Below, one piece after another: positions 43,223 through 52,069 of a stretch of DNA of 64,000 nucleotides. Numbering within the stretch: the first letter of the stretch is position 1; the number at the start of each line of letters is the position of its first letter. The notes beneath the pieces are model-generated. The model saw only the letters and a program-made list of their open reading frames with translations. It was not told the DNA's origin and did no database searches. Origin of the DNA: SURF-21 sp964462595 (lineage in GTDB: Bacteria > Actinomycetota > Geothermincolia > Geothermincolales > RBG-13-55-18); NCBI GenBank assembly GCA_964462595.1, contig CAYWXM010000016.1, positions 1 through 64,000 on the forward strand, given 5' to 3'. The position numbers and the translations under genes were made by a program.

Positions 43223-44187
43223 CTCAGCACCTCCTCCATGACCTCGAGGTTCTTCATCATCGTCTTCACGTACGTGGCGCCGGCCGGGTCCTCCGGGTTC
43301 CCCAGCGGATCCAGCACCCTCACGATCACATCTCCCGCCGACTCCTCCGCGATGGCCTCCGCCGTGGCCGCGTTGAACTGGGGCTCCGCGAACACAACCC
43401 CTACCCCTTGTGCCTCGATCAGCTCTACCAGCGCCGCTATTTCCCCGGCGGACGGTTCCTTCCCGGGCAATTCCTCTATTACCCCGACCTGTTCCAGCCC
43501 GTAACGCCGGGCGAAATAAGTCCAGGAGGGGTGAAAGGCCACGAACCCGCGCTCCGTGAACGAGGCGACTCTCCTCTCGATCTCGCTGTCCAATCTCTCG
43601 AGCTCCTCGATGTATCGCTCGCCGTTCCCGCGGTAGACGTTCTCGTTTTCGGGATCCGCTGCGATAAAAGCATCTCGCAGCGCCTCGACCATGTATACCG
43701 CCAGGTTCGGGTCAAGCCAGACATGCGGGTCGTATACGCCGTGTTCGTTTTCCTCTCTCCCGGAGCCTTCGTATCCCGCCGCCTCTATAAGCTCTGACTC
43801 CGGTACCGCCTCGCCTGCGACCACCGTCAACATTTTCTCGTTTCCCGTCTTTGAAAAGATGCCTTCCGCCCAGGGGGTAAGATCTAGCCCGTTCATCACC
43901 AGCAAGTCGGCCTCTGCGAGGAATCTCATCTGCCCGGTAGAGAGCTCGTACGCGTGGGGGGTGGCGCCGGGGGGCACCATGGTCTCGACCTCCACCAGCT
44001 CGCCCCCTACTTCCTTGCAGAAATCCGCTATGGGCACGATATCCGCCGCTACCTTCAGCCTTCCCTCCATCCCGCCTTTGTCGCCACACCCCGACGCCAT
44101 CAGGGGCACCAGAGACAGCAGCGCAACGGCTATGGAGACTGCCGTTCCAACCGCGTTTACCTGCTTACGGTTGAAAATGTTTTTCAT
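43219..44187 (-). CDS. znuA: Zinc ABC transporter substrate-binding lipoprotein
   Basis: A 322-residue cluster A-I metal-binding protein. The signal peptide ends in the lipobox LMASGC, so it should be anchored by a lipidated cysteine. Metal ligands fit the family: His in PPGATPHAYELS, His in YDPHVWLDPN, His in AFHPSWTYFARRYG, and Asp/Glu near the C-terminus (EPQFN). A short acidic/His loop (GREENEHGVYD) replaces the long His-rich loop of some ZnuA proteins. The ATG at 44187 is favoured over the GTG two codons earlier. It overlaps the zur 3' end by 23 bases. Confidence 0.93.
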   Translation of the reverse strand: MKNIFNRKQVNAVGTAVSIAVALLSLVPLMASGCGDKGGMEGRLKVAADIVPIADFCKEVGGELVEVETMVPPGATPHAYELSTGQMRFLAEADLLVMNGLDLTPWAEGIFSKTGNEKMLTVVAGEAVPESELIEAAGYEGSGREENEHGVYDPHVWLDPNLAVYMVEALRDAFIAADPENENVYRGNGERYIEELERLDSEIERRVASFTERGFVAFHPSWTYFARRYGLEQVGVIEELPGKEPSAGEIAALVELIEAQGVGVVFAEPQFNAATAEAIAEESAGDVIVRVLDPLGNPEDPAGATYVKTMMKNLEVMEEVLR

Positions 44188-44662
44188 TAACACTTCGATC
44201 CGTTTTCGCCCTTTCCGCGACTGAACCCCTGTTTATTTCGGCCTTCCCTTTCCTCAGGCATGCGGGGCAGTACCCGAAGAGGCTCATGCTGTGGGAGGTT
44301 ATGAGAAAATCGCTCCCATCCCTCACCATCTCCACGATGTCGTCTATCATACAGGCCTCCAGCAGTTCCACTTCCCCGCACGAGATGCAGACCATGTGGT
44401 GGTGATGCTTGCCCGAGTTGATCTCGTAATACCTCTGACCTCCCATAAGATAGACGGGAGAGGCGATATCCAGCTCGCAGAACAGGTCCATGGTGCGGTA
44501 TATGGTGGCGATTCCCAGCCCGGGATGCTTTTCCGCCGCCAATGTATGGATATCCTCCGGGGTCAGCGGTTTTCCCTCTTTCTCCTCCAGCACCCCCAGG
44601 ACAGCCTCCCTCTGGGGCGTCATGCGGCAACCACGCGACCTCAGCCTCTTGACCAGATCCAT
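44165..44662 (-). CDS. zur: Fur-family regulator, probably Zur
   Basis: A 165-residue Fur-family repressor. The winged helix spans about residues 1-80 (GCRMTPQREAVLGVLEE, GIATIYRTMDLF), followed by the metal-binding SGKHHHHMVCISCGEVELLE and a second CPAC pair that forms the structural zinc site. It heads zur-znuA-znuC-znuB, which argues for zinc sensing rather than iron. The ATG has TAAGGAG six bases upstream and an operator about 13 bases upstream. The C-terminal 30 residues are longer than usual and overlap znuA. Confidence 0.88.
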   Translation of the reverse strand: MDLVKRLRSRGCRMTPQREAVLGVLEEKEGKPLTPEDIHTLAAEKHPGLGIATIYRTMDLFCELDIASPVYLMGGQRYYEINSGKHHHHMVCISCGEVELLEACMIDDIVEMVRDGSDFLITSHSMSLFGYCPACLRKGKAEINRGSVAERAKTDRSVNEKHFQP

Positions 44663-44674
44663 AACGCTCCTTAT

Positions 44675-44714
44675 TGATAATCTTTATCATTAATTTAACA
44701 TAGATCTTTATCAT
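44675..44714 (-). promoter_or_regulatory. Zur/Fur-type operator and repeats upstream of zur
   Basis: On the minus strand TGATAAAGATTATCA (44689-44675) is a Fur-family 15-base inverted repeat, TGATAA-3-TTATCA. A direct repeat of the 11-base ATCTTTATCAT (plus strand 44680-44690 and 44704-44714) places a further half-site 24 bases upstream. Binding of a repressor here would block zur and the coupled transporter genes. Confidence 0.7.
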
Positions 44715-44932
44715 CCTAAAGGCTTGGTCCTCGATCTTCATGATGCCCGCCGCGGCAACATCGCCACGAAATTTTTTCTCGGCGATAAACTCCGATAAAA
44801 GCTGCCCCGCCCCGGGTAACTCGCCTCCCGCGTTTTCACATGCACGGCAACCGCCACGTCATCTGGCACTAAGGCTCACGACCTCCTGGCGCGACGACGT
44901 TTCACCTCGCTGAAGGCGAGGGTTGAAGCTGG

Positions 44933-46606
44933 TTATGAGCCCTTCTTTTTCAGCATCGATTGGGCGTGCTTTCGAGCGGTCTGCTCGCTGCCGCCCAGCA
45001 TACGCGCCAGTTCGTCGATACGACTCGCGTCATCAAGATAACTCACCTCGGTGACTATCCCCTTGTGCGTCTCCCGCTTGACCACCGCCATGTGAGTATC
45101 CGCGTACGCCGCGATCTGGGGCAGGTGGGTAATGGAGAAAACCTGATGGTACTGCGCCACGCGCGACAGTTTTTCCGCCAGGACGTCGGCGGTAGTCCCC
45201 CCTATCCCCGCATCCACTTCGTCGAAGACAAGCGTGGGGACGTCGTCCGAGCGCGCAAGAGAGAGCTTCAGCGCCAGCATGATGCGCGATATCTCCCCGC
45301 CTGACGCTATGCGGGCCACGGGCATGTAAGGCAGCCCCTTGCCGGGCGATACCTTGAACTCGACGATATCCTTTCCCCGCTCGCCCAGAACGCCCCCCTC
45401 GATAATCTCAACCTCCAGCCGCATTCCCGCCATGTTGAGTTCGGCAAGCTCCCGGTTCACTTCCCGGGCAAGCTTTTCCGCCAGTTTCTCCCGCAACGAG
45501 GTCAGCTCGGACGCCATCCCCGCCAGCTTCTCCCTCATGGACTCGGCATCCTCCCGCAGCCCCGCGGTCTTTTCGTCCAGGTTCTCCAGCTCGTCCAGGC
45601 GCAGCCGCGATCGCTCCAGGCAGGCCATTACGAGAGAGGTGTCACTCCCGTACTTGCGCCCCAGATCCGAAATGGTGTGCAGGCGCAGCTCGACTTCCTC
45701 CAGGCGTCCGGGCTCGAACTCGAGTGACTCCGCATAAGAGCGTAGCTCGCTGGCCAGATCGGCCAACTGCCCCTGCGCCTCCCTCGACCTCAAGCCCAGC
45801 GAGGCCAGGTCGCCGTCCAGGGACGAGGCTTTCTCGAGCGCCTTCTCTGCCGAGCCCACGCGGTCCAGCGCACCTCCCCCCTCCGCCCCTCCATCTATGT
45901 AGTCGTGCGCCTCGCGCACGGCGTTAAAGAGCTCTTCCCGGTTCTGCATCCGTTTCCGCTCTTTAAGCAGTTCCTCCAACTCACCCTCCCGCAGCCCTGC
46001 CGCCTCTATCTCCCTGATCTGGAACCTTGCGACCTCGATCTCGCGCATCCTTTCCGCTTCGTCCATGGAGGACCTTTCAAGCTCGTCACGAACCTCCCGC
46101 CAGCGCACGTACAAACGGCGATAATCGCTCAGTAGCCCATGGTGTTCGGGGGGGCCGCTGGCATCCAGATAATCTATATGGCTTGCCGGGTTGAGCAGGC
46201 GCTGGTGCTCGTTCTGGCCGTGGATGTCCACGAGCCTTTCCCCTATTCGTGACAGCGTAGCGACCGTGCACAGGGTCCCGTTGGCGTAGCACTTTCCCTT
46301 GCCATCGGCGTTCATGACCCTGCGCAGTATCAGGCTCCCGTTTTTATCGATTTCGATGCCTTCCCTGGCGGCGATTTTCGTCAGGTCGCCGCCCGTCGCG
46401 TCGAATGCTGCCTCAAGTTCCAGCCGCTCCGCGCCCGGACGTACCAGGCTGCTGTCACCTCTCCCCCCGAGGATAAGCCCCAGGGCTCCCACGAGGACCG
46501 TCTTCCCCGCGCCCGTCTCACCGGAGAGCACGTTGAGGCCGCTGCCGAATTCGAGGCTCGCTTCCTCGATCAGCGCCAGATCGCGTACGTGCAGTTCTAA
46601 CAGCAT
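44933..46606 (-). CDS. recN: DNA repair protein RecN
   Basis: A 557-residue SMC-like ATPase for double-strand break repair. Walker A is LSGETGAGKTVLVGAL near residues 30-45. The signature and Walker B lie in RIASGGEISRIMLALKLSL and TLVFDEVDAGIGG near the C-terminus, and the centre is coiled coil (about 150-370). The short hinge is typical of RecN. It follows nadK by 16 bases, the standard nadK-recN arrangement. Confidence 0.96.
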   Translation of the reverse strand: MLLELHVRDLALIEEASLEFGSGLNVLSGETGAGKTVLVGALGLILGGRGDSSLVRPGAERLELEAAFDATGGDLTKIAAREGIEIDKNGSLILRRVMNADGKGKCYANGTLCTVATLSRIGERLVDIHGQNEHQRLLNPASHIDYLDASGPPEHHGLLSDYRRLYVRWREVRDELERSSMDEAERMREIEVARFQIREIEAAGLREGELEELLKERKRMQNREELFNAVREAHDYIDGGAEGGGALDRVGSAEKALEKASSLDGDLASLGLRSREAQGQLADLASELRSYAESLEFEPGRLEEVELRLHTISDLGRKYGSDTSLVMACLERSRLRLDELENLDEKTAGLREDAESMREKLAGMASELTSLREKLAEKLAREVNRELAELNMAGMRLEVEIIEGGVLGERGKDIVEFKVSPGKGLPYMPVARIASGGEISRIMLALKLSLARSDDVPTLVFDEVDAGIGGTTADVLAEKLSRVAQYHQVFSITHLPQIAAYADTHMAVVKRETHKGIVTEVSYLDDASRIDELARMLGGSEQTARKHAQSMLKKKGS

Positions 46607-46622
46607 GACCGACCTCGAGGGT

Positions 46623-47510
46623 TTATGCGGGATCCGTCTTAATATCGTTTCCCGGAAAATCGAACTTCTCTCTCAGCAGGCCAAAGAAGGAGTAGCTCTC
46701 CAGCTTTATCATCTTGAGACGCCGGTTAGCCCTGCGTATGCGCACCTTCCCTCCACGCGGCATCTCTATCTCCTCCCTGCCGTCCAGCGATAGAGCCGGC
46801 AGCACGTTCTCCCTCTGCACGAGCACCTCTACGGTGCTGTCCGGCGATATGATCACCGAGCGGTCAAGGAGTGAATGGCTGCAGATCGGCGTGAGGATTA
46901 TACAGTCAAGGAGTGGGTCCGCTATCGGCCCTCCCGCGGAGAGCGAGTATGCGGTCGAGCCAGTCGGGGTTGAGAATATCACCCCGTCCCCTGCATAGAA
47001 GTGAAAGTAGCGGCCGTCCAGGTGCACCTCCAGCCTTATCATGCGCTGCAGCTCCCTCTTTCCTACCGCGATCTCGTTCAGCGCGTAATAAGGTCTGCTG
47101 AAGCCTTCCTCCTCCAGCGTGCATTCCAGCAGCATGCGTTCCTGCACCAGGAAGCGACCGGCCAGTATATCCTCCATGGCCGGGTACATGCCCTCAGCCT
47201 CCATGGCGGTCAAGAAACCTTTCTTGCCCATGTTGATCCCCACTACCGGCACCGCTGCCCCGTAAGCCAGGGCCGCCGCTCTGAGCATGGCCCCGTCTCC
47301 CCCGAGAGACACGAGAAGATCCAAGTCCTCCAGGAACGCCTCCCCGCTTACCCCCTTATCGGGACATCCCATCGCCCGCGCATCCTCGCTCATGACCTTG
47401 GCTGCTACGCCTTGTTCCTCAAGCCATGCCAGTAACTGGCAGGCCACCTCCAGGGATCGCTCCTTCTGGGCGTGGGGCATGATGCCTACCGTGCCTATGC
47501 TTGTGTCCAT
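46623..47510 (-). CDS. nadK: NAD kinase
   Basis: A 295-residue ATP-NAD kinase that makes NADP. LVSLGGDGAMLRAAALAYG contains the GGDG motif, and TPTGSTAYSLSAGGPI is the conserved NAD-binding region. The ATG at 47510 (MDTSIGTVGIMPH) with AAAGGAA upstream is preferred; the frame to 47582 adds a Gly/Arg-rich leader inside tlyA. It overlaps tlyA by 16 bases. Confidence 0.95.
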   Translation of the reverse strand: MDTSIGTVGIMPHAQKERSLEVACQLLAWLEEQGVAAKVMSEDARAMGCPDKGVSGEAFLEDLDLLVSLGGDGAMLRAAALAYGAAVPVVGINMGKKGFLTAMEAEGMYPAMEDILAGRFLVQERMLLECTLEEEGFSRPYYALNEIAVGKRELQRMIRLEVHLDGRYFHFYAGDGVIFSTPTGSTAYSLSAGGPIADPLLDCIILTPICSHSLLDRSVIISPDSTVEVLVQRENVLPALSLDGREEIEMPRGGKVRIRRANRRLKMIKLESYSFFGLLREKFDFPGNDIKTDPA

Positions 47511-48292
47511 GCTTCCTTTACCGCCCCCTCTACTTCCAGGGCCGTATCGGCCCCCCCATCGTCTGGTTGCTTTTTCCACCACGCAAAATATTCGATATTT
47601 CCCTTACCCCCCCTCAGCGGCGAAGGCACTATCCCCTGCAAGGCGAGAGGACATCGTCCCGCAGCCTCTACCACTGCGTCGAGTATCTCCCGGTGCACTT
47701 CCGGGTCCCGCACGATCCCCTTCCTGCCCACCTTTCCTTTTCCCGCTTCGAACTGCGGCTTCACCAGGGCAATCAGGTCTCCTCCCTCTTCCAGCACTCC
47801 CGAAAGAGCCTCGATCACCAGGCGTAAAGATATAAAGGACAGATCCGCCACGACTAACCCGGGAACGTAGGGGAGGTCAGCGGGTTTGAGGAAACGTGCA
47901 TTGAAGCCTTCGATGACGGTGACTCGCTCGTCATTCCTCATGTCCCAGTGCAGCAGGCCCCTCCCAACGTCAAGGCATACTACCCGTGACGCGCCTCTCT
48001 CCAGGAGGCAGTGGGCAAAGCCGCCCGTCGACGCCCCGATATCCAGCGCATTACGGCCTCGAACCTCTACGCCCAGACGGCTGAGTGCACCATCGAGTTT
48101 ATCACCGCCCCGCGACACGAAGCGCTTCCTGCTCTTTACGGTCACCCTGTCCGCTGGCCCCAGCCTGTAGCTTGCCTTCAGCGCCCGGCCTTTGCCTTCG
48201 ACCTCGACCTCCCCCGCCATGACCGCCAGGCGGGCGCGCTCCCGAGAGGGGTATATCCCCTCCTCCACCAGCCACTGATCCAGCCTTTTCAT
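47495..48292 (-). CDS. tlyA: TlyA-family rRNA 2'-O-methyltransferase
   Basis: A 265-residue protein with an N-terminal S4 domain (residues 1-60, MKRLDQWLVEEGIYPSRERA) and an FtsJ/RrmJ-like methyltransferase core: DIGASTGGFAHCLLERGA binds SAM and KPQFEAGKGKVG follows. TlyA methylates 16S and 23S rRNA in mycobacteria and influences capreomycin sensitivity. It precedes nadK and recN as in M. tuberculosis. The start directly abuts the dxs stop. Confidence 0.93.
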   Translation of the reverse strand: MKRLDQWLVEEGIYPSRERARLAVMAGEVEVEGKGRALKASYRLGPADRVTVKSRKRFVSRGGDKLDGALSRLGVEVRGRNALDIGASTGGFAHCLLERGASRVVCLDVGRGLLHWDMRNDERVTVIEGFNARFLKPADLPYVPGLVVADLSFISLRLVIEALSGVLEEGGDLIALVKPQFEAGKGKVGRKGIVRDPEVHREILDAVVEAAGRCPLALQGIVPSPLRGGKGNIEYFAWWKKQPDDGGADTALEVEGAVKEAWTQA

Positions 48293-50182
48293 CTACTCCC
48301 CGGGCCCATCGAGCAGAGCGTTCCTTACCGCCCCCGCAACCGCGGCGGCATCTATGCCCTCGATCTCAAACAATTCAGCCACCTTGCCGTGCTCCACGAA
48401 ATGGTCGGGAAGCCCTATGCTGAAAAGCCTGCATCCGGATCCGGATCTCTCGAGCAGGGCTGCGATCGACTCCCCAAAACCACCGGCAAGGGTATTCTCC
48501 TCCAGCGTCACCAATAGCTCGCATTTCCTTGCCAGGTTTACGAGGGCCTCCTCGTCCATCGGCTTCACGAAGCGGACATTGACCACACCCGCCATTATCC
48601 CTTCGCCCGCCAGGATCTCCGCGGCCTCCATGGCGATGTCCACCATCCTTCCCACGGCGAGCATGTATACCCGCTCGCCCTCTCTCAGCGTTTGTGCTTT
48701 TCCCGGCGCTATATCCCTGGGCTCCTCCGCCACTTCCCGCGAGCTTCCCGAACCCCTGGGGTAGCGTATGGCCACCGGCCCCTCGAACTTCAGGGCCGCC
48801 CAGAGCATGTCCCGCAACTCTTCCTGGTCCTTTGGAACCATCACCGTCATGTTGGGGATCATGCGCAGGTAAGTGAGGTCGAAAGCGCCGTGATGCGTCG
48901 GCCCGTCCTCGCCCACAAGGCCCGCGCGGTCCAGCGTGAAAATAACGGGCAGGTTCAACAGGCATACCTCCTGTATGACCTGGTCCAGTGCTCTCTGCAG
49001 AAAAGTGGAGTAAATGGAGACCACGGGCCTGTAGCCCCCGAGGGCCATGCCAGCGGCCAGGGTAACGGCATGTTGTTCCGCGATACCCACGTCAAAGAAA
49101 CGCCTGGGGTACAGCCTTGCGAAATCGTCCAGGCCGGTCCCGAGTTTCATGGCCGCCGTTATCGCTATCAGGCGCAGCTCGGCCCTGGCCATATCGCACA
49201 TGACGCGTCCGAAGGTCGAGGTAAAGGAAGGCGCGCCCTTCTTCTCCAACGACCTGCCCGTCTCGATGTCGAAGGAGCCCAGGCCGTGGAAGAGATCCGG
49301 GTCTCTTTCAGCCGGTGGATACCCCATGCCCTTGCTGGTCATAACGTGTATGAGGATGGGGCCCTCGGCCGCCTTCGCCAGCTTGAGGTCCCTTTCGACC
49401 GCCTGTATGTCATGGCCGTCCACAACGCCCACATATTGTATTCCCAGTTCCTCGAAGATGAACTCCGGGATGAGAAAATTCTTCAAACGCTCCTTGAAGG
49501 AGTGGATGATGCGGTCGGTTGGCGCCCCTACGAGAGGAACGTTTTCTATTATCTCCTTCACCTCGTCTTTTACGCGCACGTAGCTGGGATTGAGGCGCAA
49601 CTGCGTAAGGTAGGTGGACATGGCACCCACATTACGTGATATCGACATGCCGTTATCGTTGAGCACGATGATGAGGTTCTTTCTGAGATGCCCGGCCTGG
49701 TTCAGCGCTTCGTACGCTATCCCCGCGCTAAGGGCTCCATCGCCCACCACCGACACCACGTGATAATCGTCCCCATCTATATCTCGGGCGATTGCCAGGC
49801 CAAGGCCAACGCTGATCGCCGTGCTGGAATGGCCGGGGTTATTGACATCGTGGGGGCTTTCCTCGCGCCGCGGGTAACCGCCGCACCCCCCGGTGCAACG
49901 CAGCTTCTCGAACTCCTTCCTCCTGCCGGTCAGCAGCTTATGCGTATAGGCCTGATGCCCGACATCCCAGACTATGCGATCCCTGGGACTGTCGAACACC
50001 CTGTGTATGGCTATGGTCAATTCCACCACGCCCAGGCTGGGCGCCAGGTGCCCCCCGCATCTCGCGGTCGTCTCCACGATGACGCGACGGATCTCCGCAG
50101 CCAGGCGATCCAGCTGCTCGTAATCTAGTCGCTTGAGGTCGGCTGGTCCGGAGACAGTATCCAGTAGGGGGGTATCGCTCAT
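48293..50182 (-). CDS. dxs: 1-deoxy-D-xylulose-5-phosphate synthase
   Basis: A 629-residue thiamine-diphosphate enzyme of the MEP isoprenoid pathway. The ThDP motif is GDGALSAGIAYEALN near residues 152-166. The transketolase-like domain follows with FDVGIAEQHAVTLAAGMALGG in two stretches, and the C-terminal domain carries LVTLEENTLAGGFG. Length is standard. It overlaps xseB by four bases, a common xseB-dxs-tlyA arrangement. Confidence 0.97.
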   Translation of the reverse strand: MSDTPLLDTVSGPADLKRLDYEQLDRLAAEIRRVIVETTARCGGHLAPSLGVVELTIAIHRVFDSPRDRIVWDVGHQAYTHKLLTGRRKEFEKLRCTGGCGGYPRREESPHDVNNPGHSSTAISVGLGLAIARDIDGDDYHVVSVVGDGALSAGIAYEALNQAGHLRKNLIIVLNDNGMSISRNVGAMSTYLTQLRLNPSYVRVKDEVKEIIENVPLVGAPTDRIIHSFKERLKNFLIPEFIFEELGIQYVGVVDGHDIQAVERDLKLAKAAEGPILIHVMTSKGMGYPPAERDPDLFHGLGSFDIETGRSLEKKGAPSFTSTFGRVMCDMARAELRLIAITAAMKLGTGLDDFARLYPRRFFDVGIAEQHAVTLAAGMALGGYRPVVSIYSTFLQRALDQVIQEVCLLNLPVIFTLDRAGLVGEDGPTHHGAFDLTYLRMIPNMTVMVPKDQEELRDMLWAALKFEGPVAIRYPRGSGSSREVAEEPRDIAPGKAQTLREGERVYMLAVGRMVDIAMEAAEILAGEGIMAGVVNVRFVKPMDEEALVNLARKCELLVTLEENTLAGGFGESIAALLERSGSGCRLFSIGLPDHFVEHGKVAELFEIEGIDAAAVAGAVRNALLDGPGE

Positions 50183-50343
50183 GATCCCGCTTCCTCGAGT
50201 TTCTCTCCAAAGGCCTCGACTTCCGCCACGGCCTCCTCGAGCACCCCCAGTGCCTCTTCCGGCTCCAGGTCCTCCTTCAGCTTTTCCGCCTTCGCGCGTA
50301 TGCTCTCGAGTGCCTTTTCCACGTCTTTTTCATCCTGTGGCAA
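50179..50343 (-). CDS. xseB: Exodeoxyribonuclease VII small subunit (short form)
   Basis: A 54-residue helical protein starting from TTG at 50343, which has AAAGGAGG nine bases upstream. The pattern VEKALESIRAKAEKLKEDL followed by EPEEALGVLEEAVAEVEAF matches XseB, whose two helices bind the large subunit XseA. The upstream frame continues to 50376, but that start has no ribosome site. Its overlap with dxs is the usual one. The xseA gene is not adjacent, so the large subunit must lie elsewhere. Confidence 0.75.
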   Translation of the reverse strand: MPQDEKDVEKALESIRAKAEKLKEDLEPEEALGVLEEAVAEVEAFGEKLEEAGS

Positions 50344-50518
50344 TCCCGCTGCCTCCTTTATCCGTTGCGGCCACAATCAACCGATCCATATCCCCGGGAA
50401 ATAGATCCGGGAGCGCGAATCCCGCGACCTTCCAGCATTTTAAGGCCTGGTTCACTATCGACATGCGCCGGCTTCGGCTTTCGCGGCTCTCTACCCGCGC
50501 TGCTAATGAAAAAAGCAT
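50330..50518 (-). CDS. Possible small protein upstream of xseB
   Basis: A 62-codon frame (or 44 codons from an internal ATG) that ends inside the xseB start region: the stop TGA overlaps the second to fifth codons of xseB. The ending ...MDRLIVAATDKGG is not similar to anything I recognise, and no ribosome site is clear. The 382 bases from xseB to the M28 gene hold nothing else that looks coding. Confidence 0.25.
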   Translation of the reverse strand: MLFSLAARVESRESRSRRMSIVNQALKCWKVAGFALPDLFPGDMDRLIVAATDKGGSGIATG

Positions 50519-50646
50519 GGGCTTCGTTTGCCGGGCCGTCCAGCCTTCCGATCACCCATCCTATTATACTCGGATTCTATCCGACGCCTTTGCAGAGCCG
50601 CAAGAGCCTGAAACCAGATGCAGGTAGAGGTTATCCACACGTTGAA

Positions 50647-50670
50647 ATATTGTATGATATTGTATGATAT
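50647..50670 (+). repeat. Tandem 10-base repeat upstream of the M28-like gene
   Basis: TGTATGATAT occurs twice in a row (50651-50670), preceded by a partial copy. Each copy contains TATGAT, a fair -10 hexamer. The block is AT-rich and lies 56 bases before the start codon, so it may be the promoter or a protein-binding site. Confidence 0.5.
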
Positions 50671-50725
50671 TCAAGGCCGGCGCCTGATGCCTGGAGTCTG
50701 ACCATATGCCGGCGGCCCTCATAAG

Positions 50726-52006
50726 GTGAAGCGAAAGAAAAGCTCAGAGATTGGAATAATCTTGGAAGGAAGCGAGCACATCCTGCACCACACCATAAGC
50801 AGTGATAAAAGCTCCGCGACCAAGCTGAAGGGAAAGGGGATAACCTGGCCCGCACGCCACCTGGCAAGAGATATAGGTCCACGCGCACCGGGAAGCCAGC
50901 AGGAGTTATCCGCCGCCCGCTTCATAGAGACGGAGTTCAAGTCCCTGGGAGCCGACGCTGAGGTCCAGAGGTTTCGAACCCCGGTCACCACCGCCTGGAG
51001 CGAGATGCTCGTCCACCTGATCGTTATCTTCGGAGTAGTGATCTTCCCTGCCAACAGCCATATCTCGTACGCCCTCATATGCCTCGGCTTCTTCCTCTAT
51101 CTCCTCGAGTCCTACGGTCGCAGCCCTTTTATCTGGCTGCAACAGCAGCGCCGCTCGCAGAACGTGGTGTTACGCCTGGAGCCCCTCCGCGAAGCCCGCA
51201 GGACCCTGGTCATCATCGCTCACATGGATTCCCCGCGCACGGCTTTTTATCATCGTCCGGGTTTCGTTCGACTGATCCGCGGTGCTTTTTTGCTGGATTT
51301 TGCCTGTATAGCATCCTTGTTCATGCTTTTCACTGTGGTTTACGCGGGCTACCTGCTCAGCATGGAAAAAGAGACGCTCACCCTCCTGTGGAAACTCGGC
51401 CTCGTGATCGCCGCCGTACCCGCTCTGGCGTTTCTCGCCCTCCTGTCCAAGGCCGCCGGGCCCTCTACCCCGGGGGGCAATGACAATGCATCCGGCGTAG
51501 CCGTGCTCCTGGAGCTGGCCCGCACCTATACCCGCCGGCATCCGCTCTATAGCGATCTGTGGCTGGTATCCACCGGCGCCGCAGACGCCGCCGCTATGGG
51601 GGCCAGGAGGCTGCTGCGGCATAATCGCCGCGAACTCAAGGGCGCCTATTTTATAATCATGGAAGGTGTGGGACGGGGCTTTCCGGTGTGCTTCAAGCGT
51701 GAAGGCAGGCTGGTGGCGTTCCGCTCCAACCGCAGGCTTACCGATATCGTCAAACAGGTAAACGAGACACAGGCGCATTACAGCGCCGGCTTCGGGAGAA
51801 ACGGCCTGTATCTCGGCGAGGGTTTCCAGCTTATCTCGCGGGGACGCAGGGCCATAACGGTCAGTTCCCGCGAGGAATCCCGCCATCCCCGTTTCTGGCG
51901 TTGCGCAAAGGACGATTACGATAATATCGATCTGCGCTCGCTCAGGCTTTCCCTGGATTTTATGACCGCCCTTGTGGATAACATCGACCGCGGCGACCTG
52001 AAGTGA
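50726..52006 (+). CDS. M28-family membrane protein, probably catalytically inactive
   Basis: A 426-residue protein with hydrophobic segments at about 93-128, 185-213 and 221-242, and the fold of M28 aminopeptidases. His166 and Asp168 (IIAHMDSP) and Asp253 (GGNDNASG) fit the metal sites. The usual GAEE (general base and ligand) reads GAAD (Ala286-Asp287), and the C-terminal ligand histidine (normally HTxxDT) appears as Arg392 in WRCAKDD. I infer loss of normal peptidase activity, with a possible binding or structural role. The start is GTG at 50726. It is a lone plus-strand gene between minus-strand operons. Confidence 0.75.
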   Translation: MKRKKSSEIGIILEGSEHILHHTISSDKSSATKLKGKGITWPARHLARDIGPRAPGSQQELSAARFIETEFKSLGADAEVQRFRTPVTTAWSEMLVHLIVIFGVVIFPANSHISYALICLGFFLYLLESYGRSPFIWLQQQRRSQNVVLRLEPLREARRTLVIIAHMDSPRTAFYHRPGFVRLIRGAFLLDFACIASLFMLFTVVYAGYLLSMEKETLTLLWKLGLVIAAVPALAFLALLSKAAGPSTPGGNDNASGVAVLLELARTYTRRHPLYSDLWLVSTGAADAAAMGARRLLRHNRRELKGAYFIIMEGVGRGFPVCFKREGRLVAFRSNRRLTDIVKQVNETQAHYSAGFGRNGLYLGEGFQLISRGRRAITVSSREESRHPRFWRCAKDDYDNIDLRSLRLSLDFMTALVDNIDRGDLK

Positions 52007-52069
52007 GATTTCGCCGCGAACATGCACGGCTGCGGGGCCATGCGGCTTTCGCCGGGCAACAGGCCTTGG

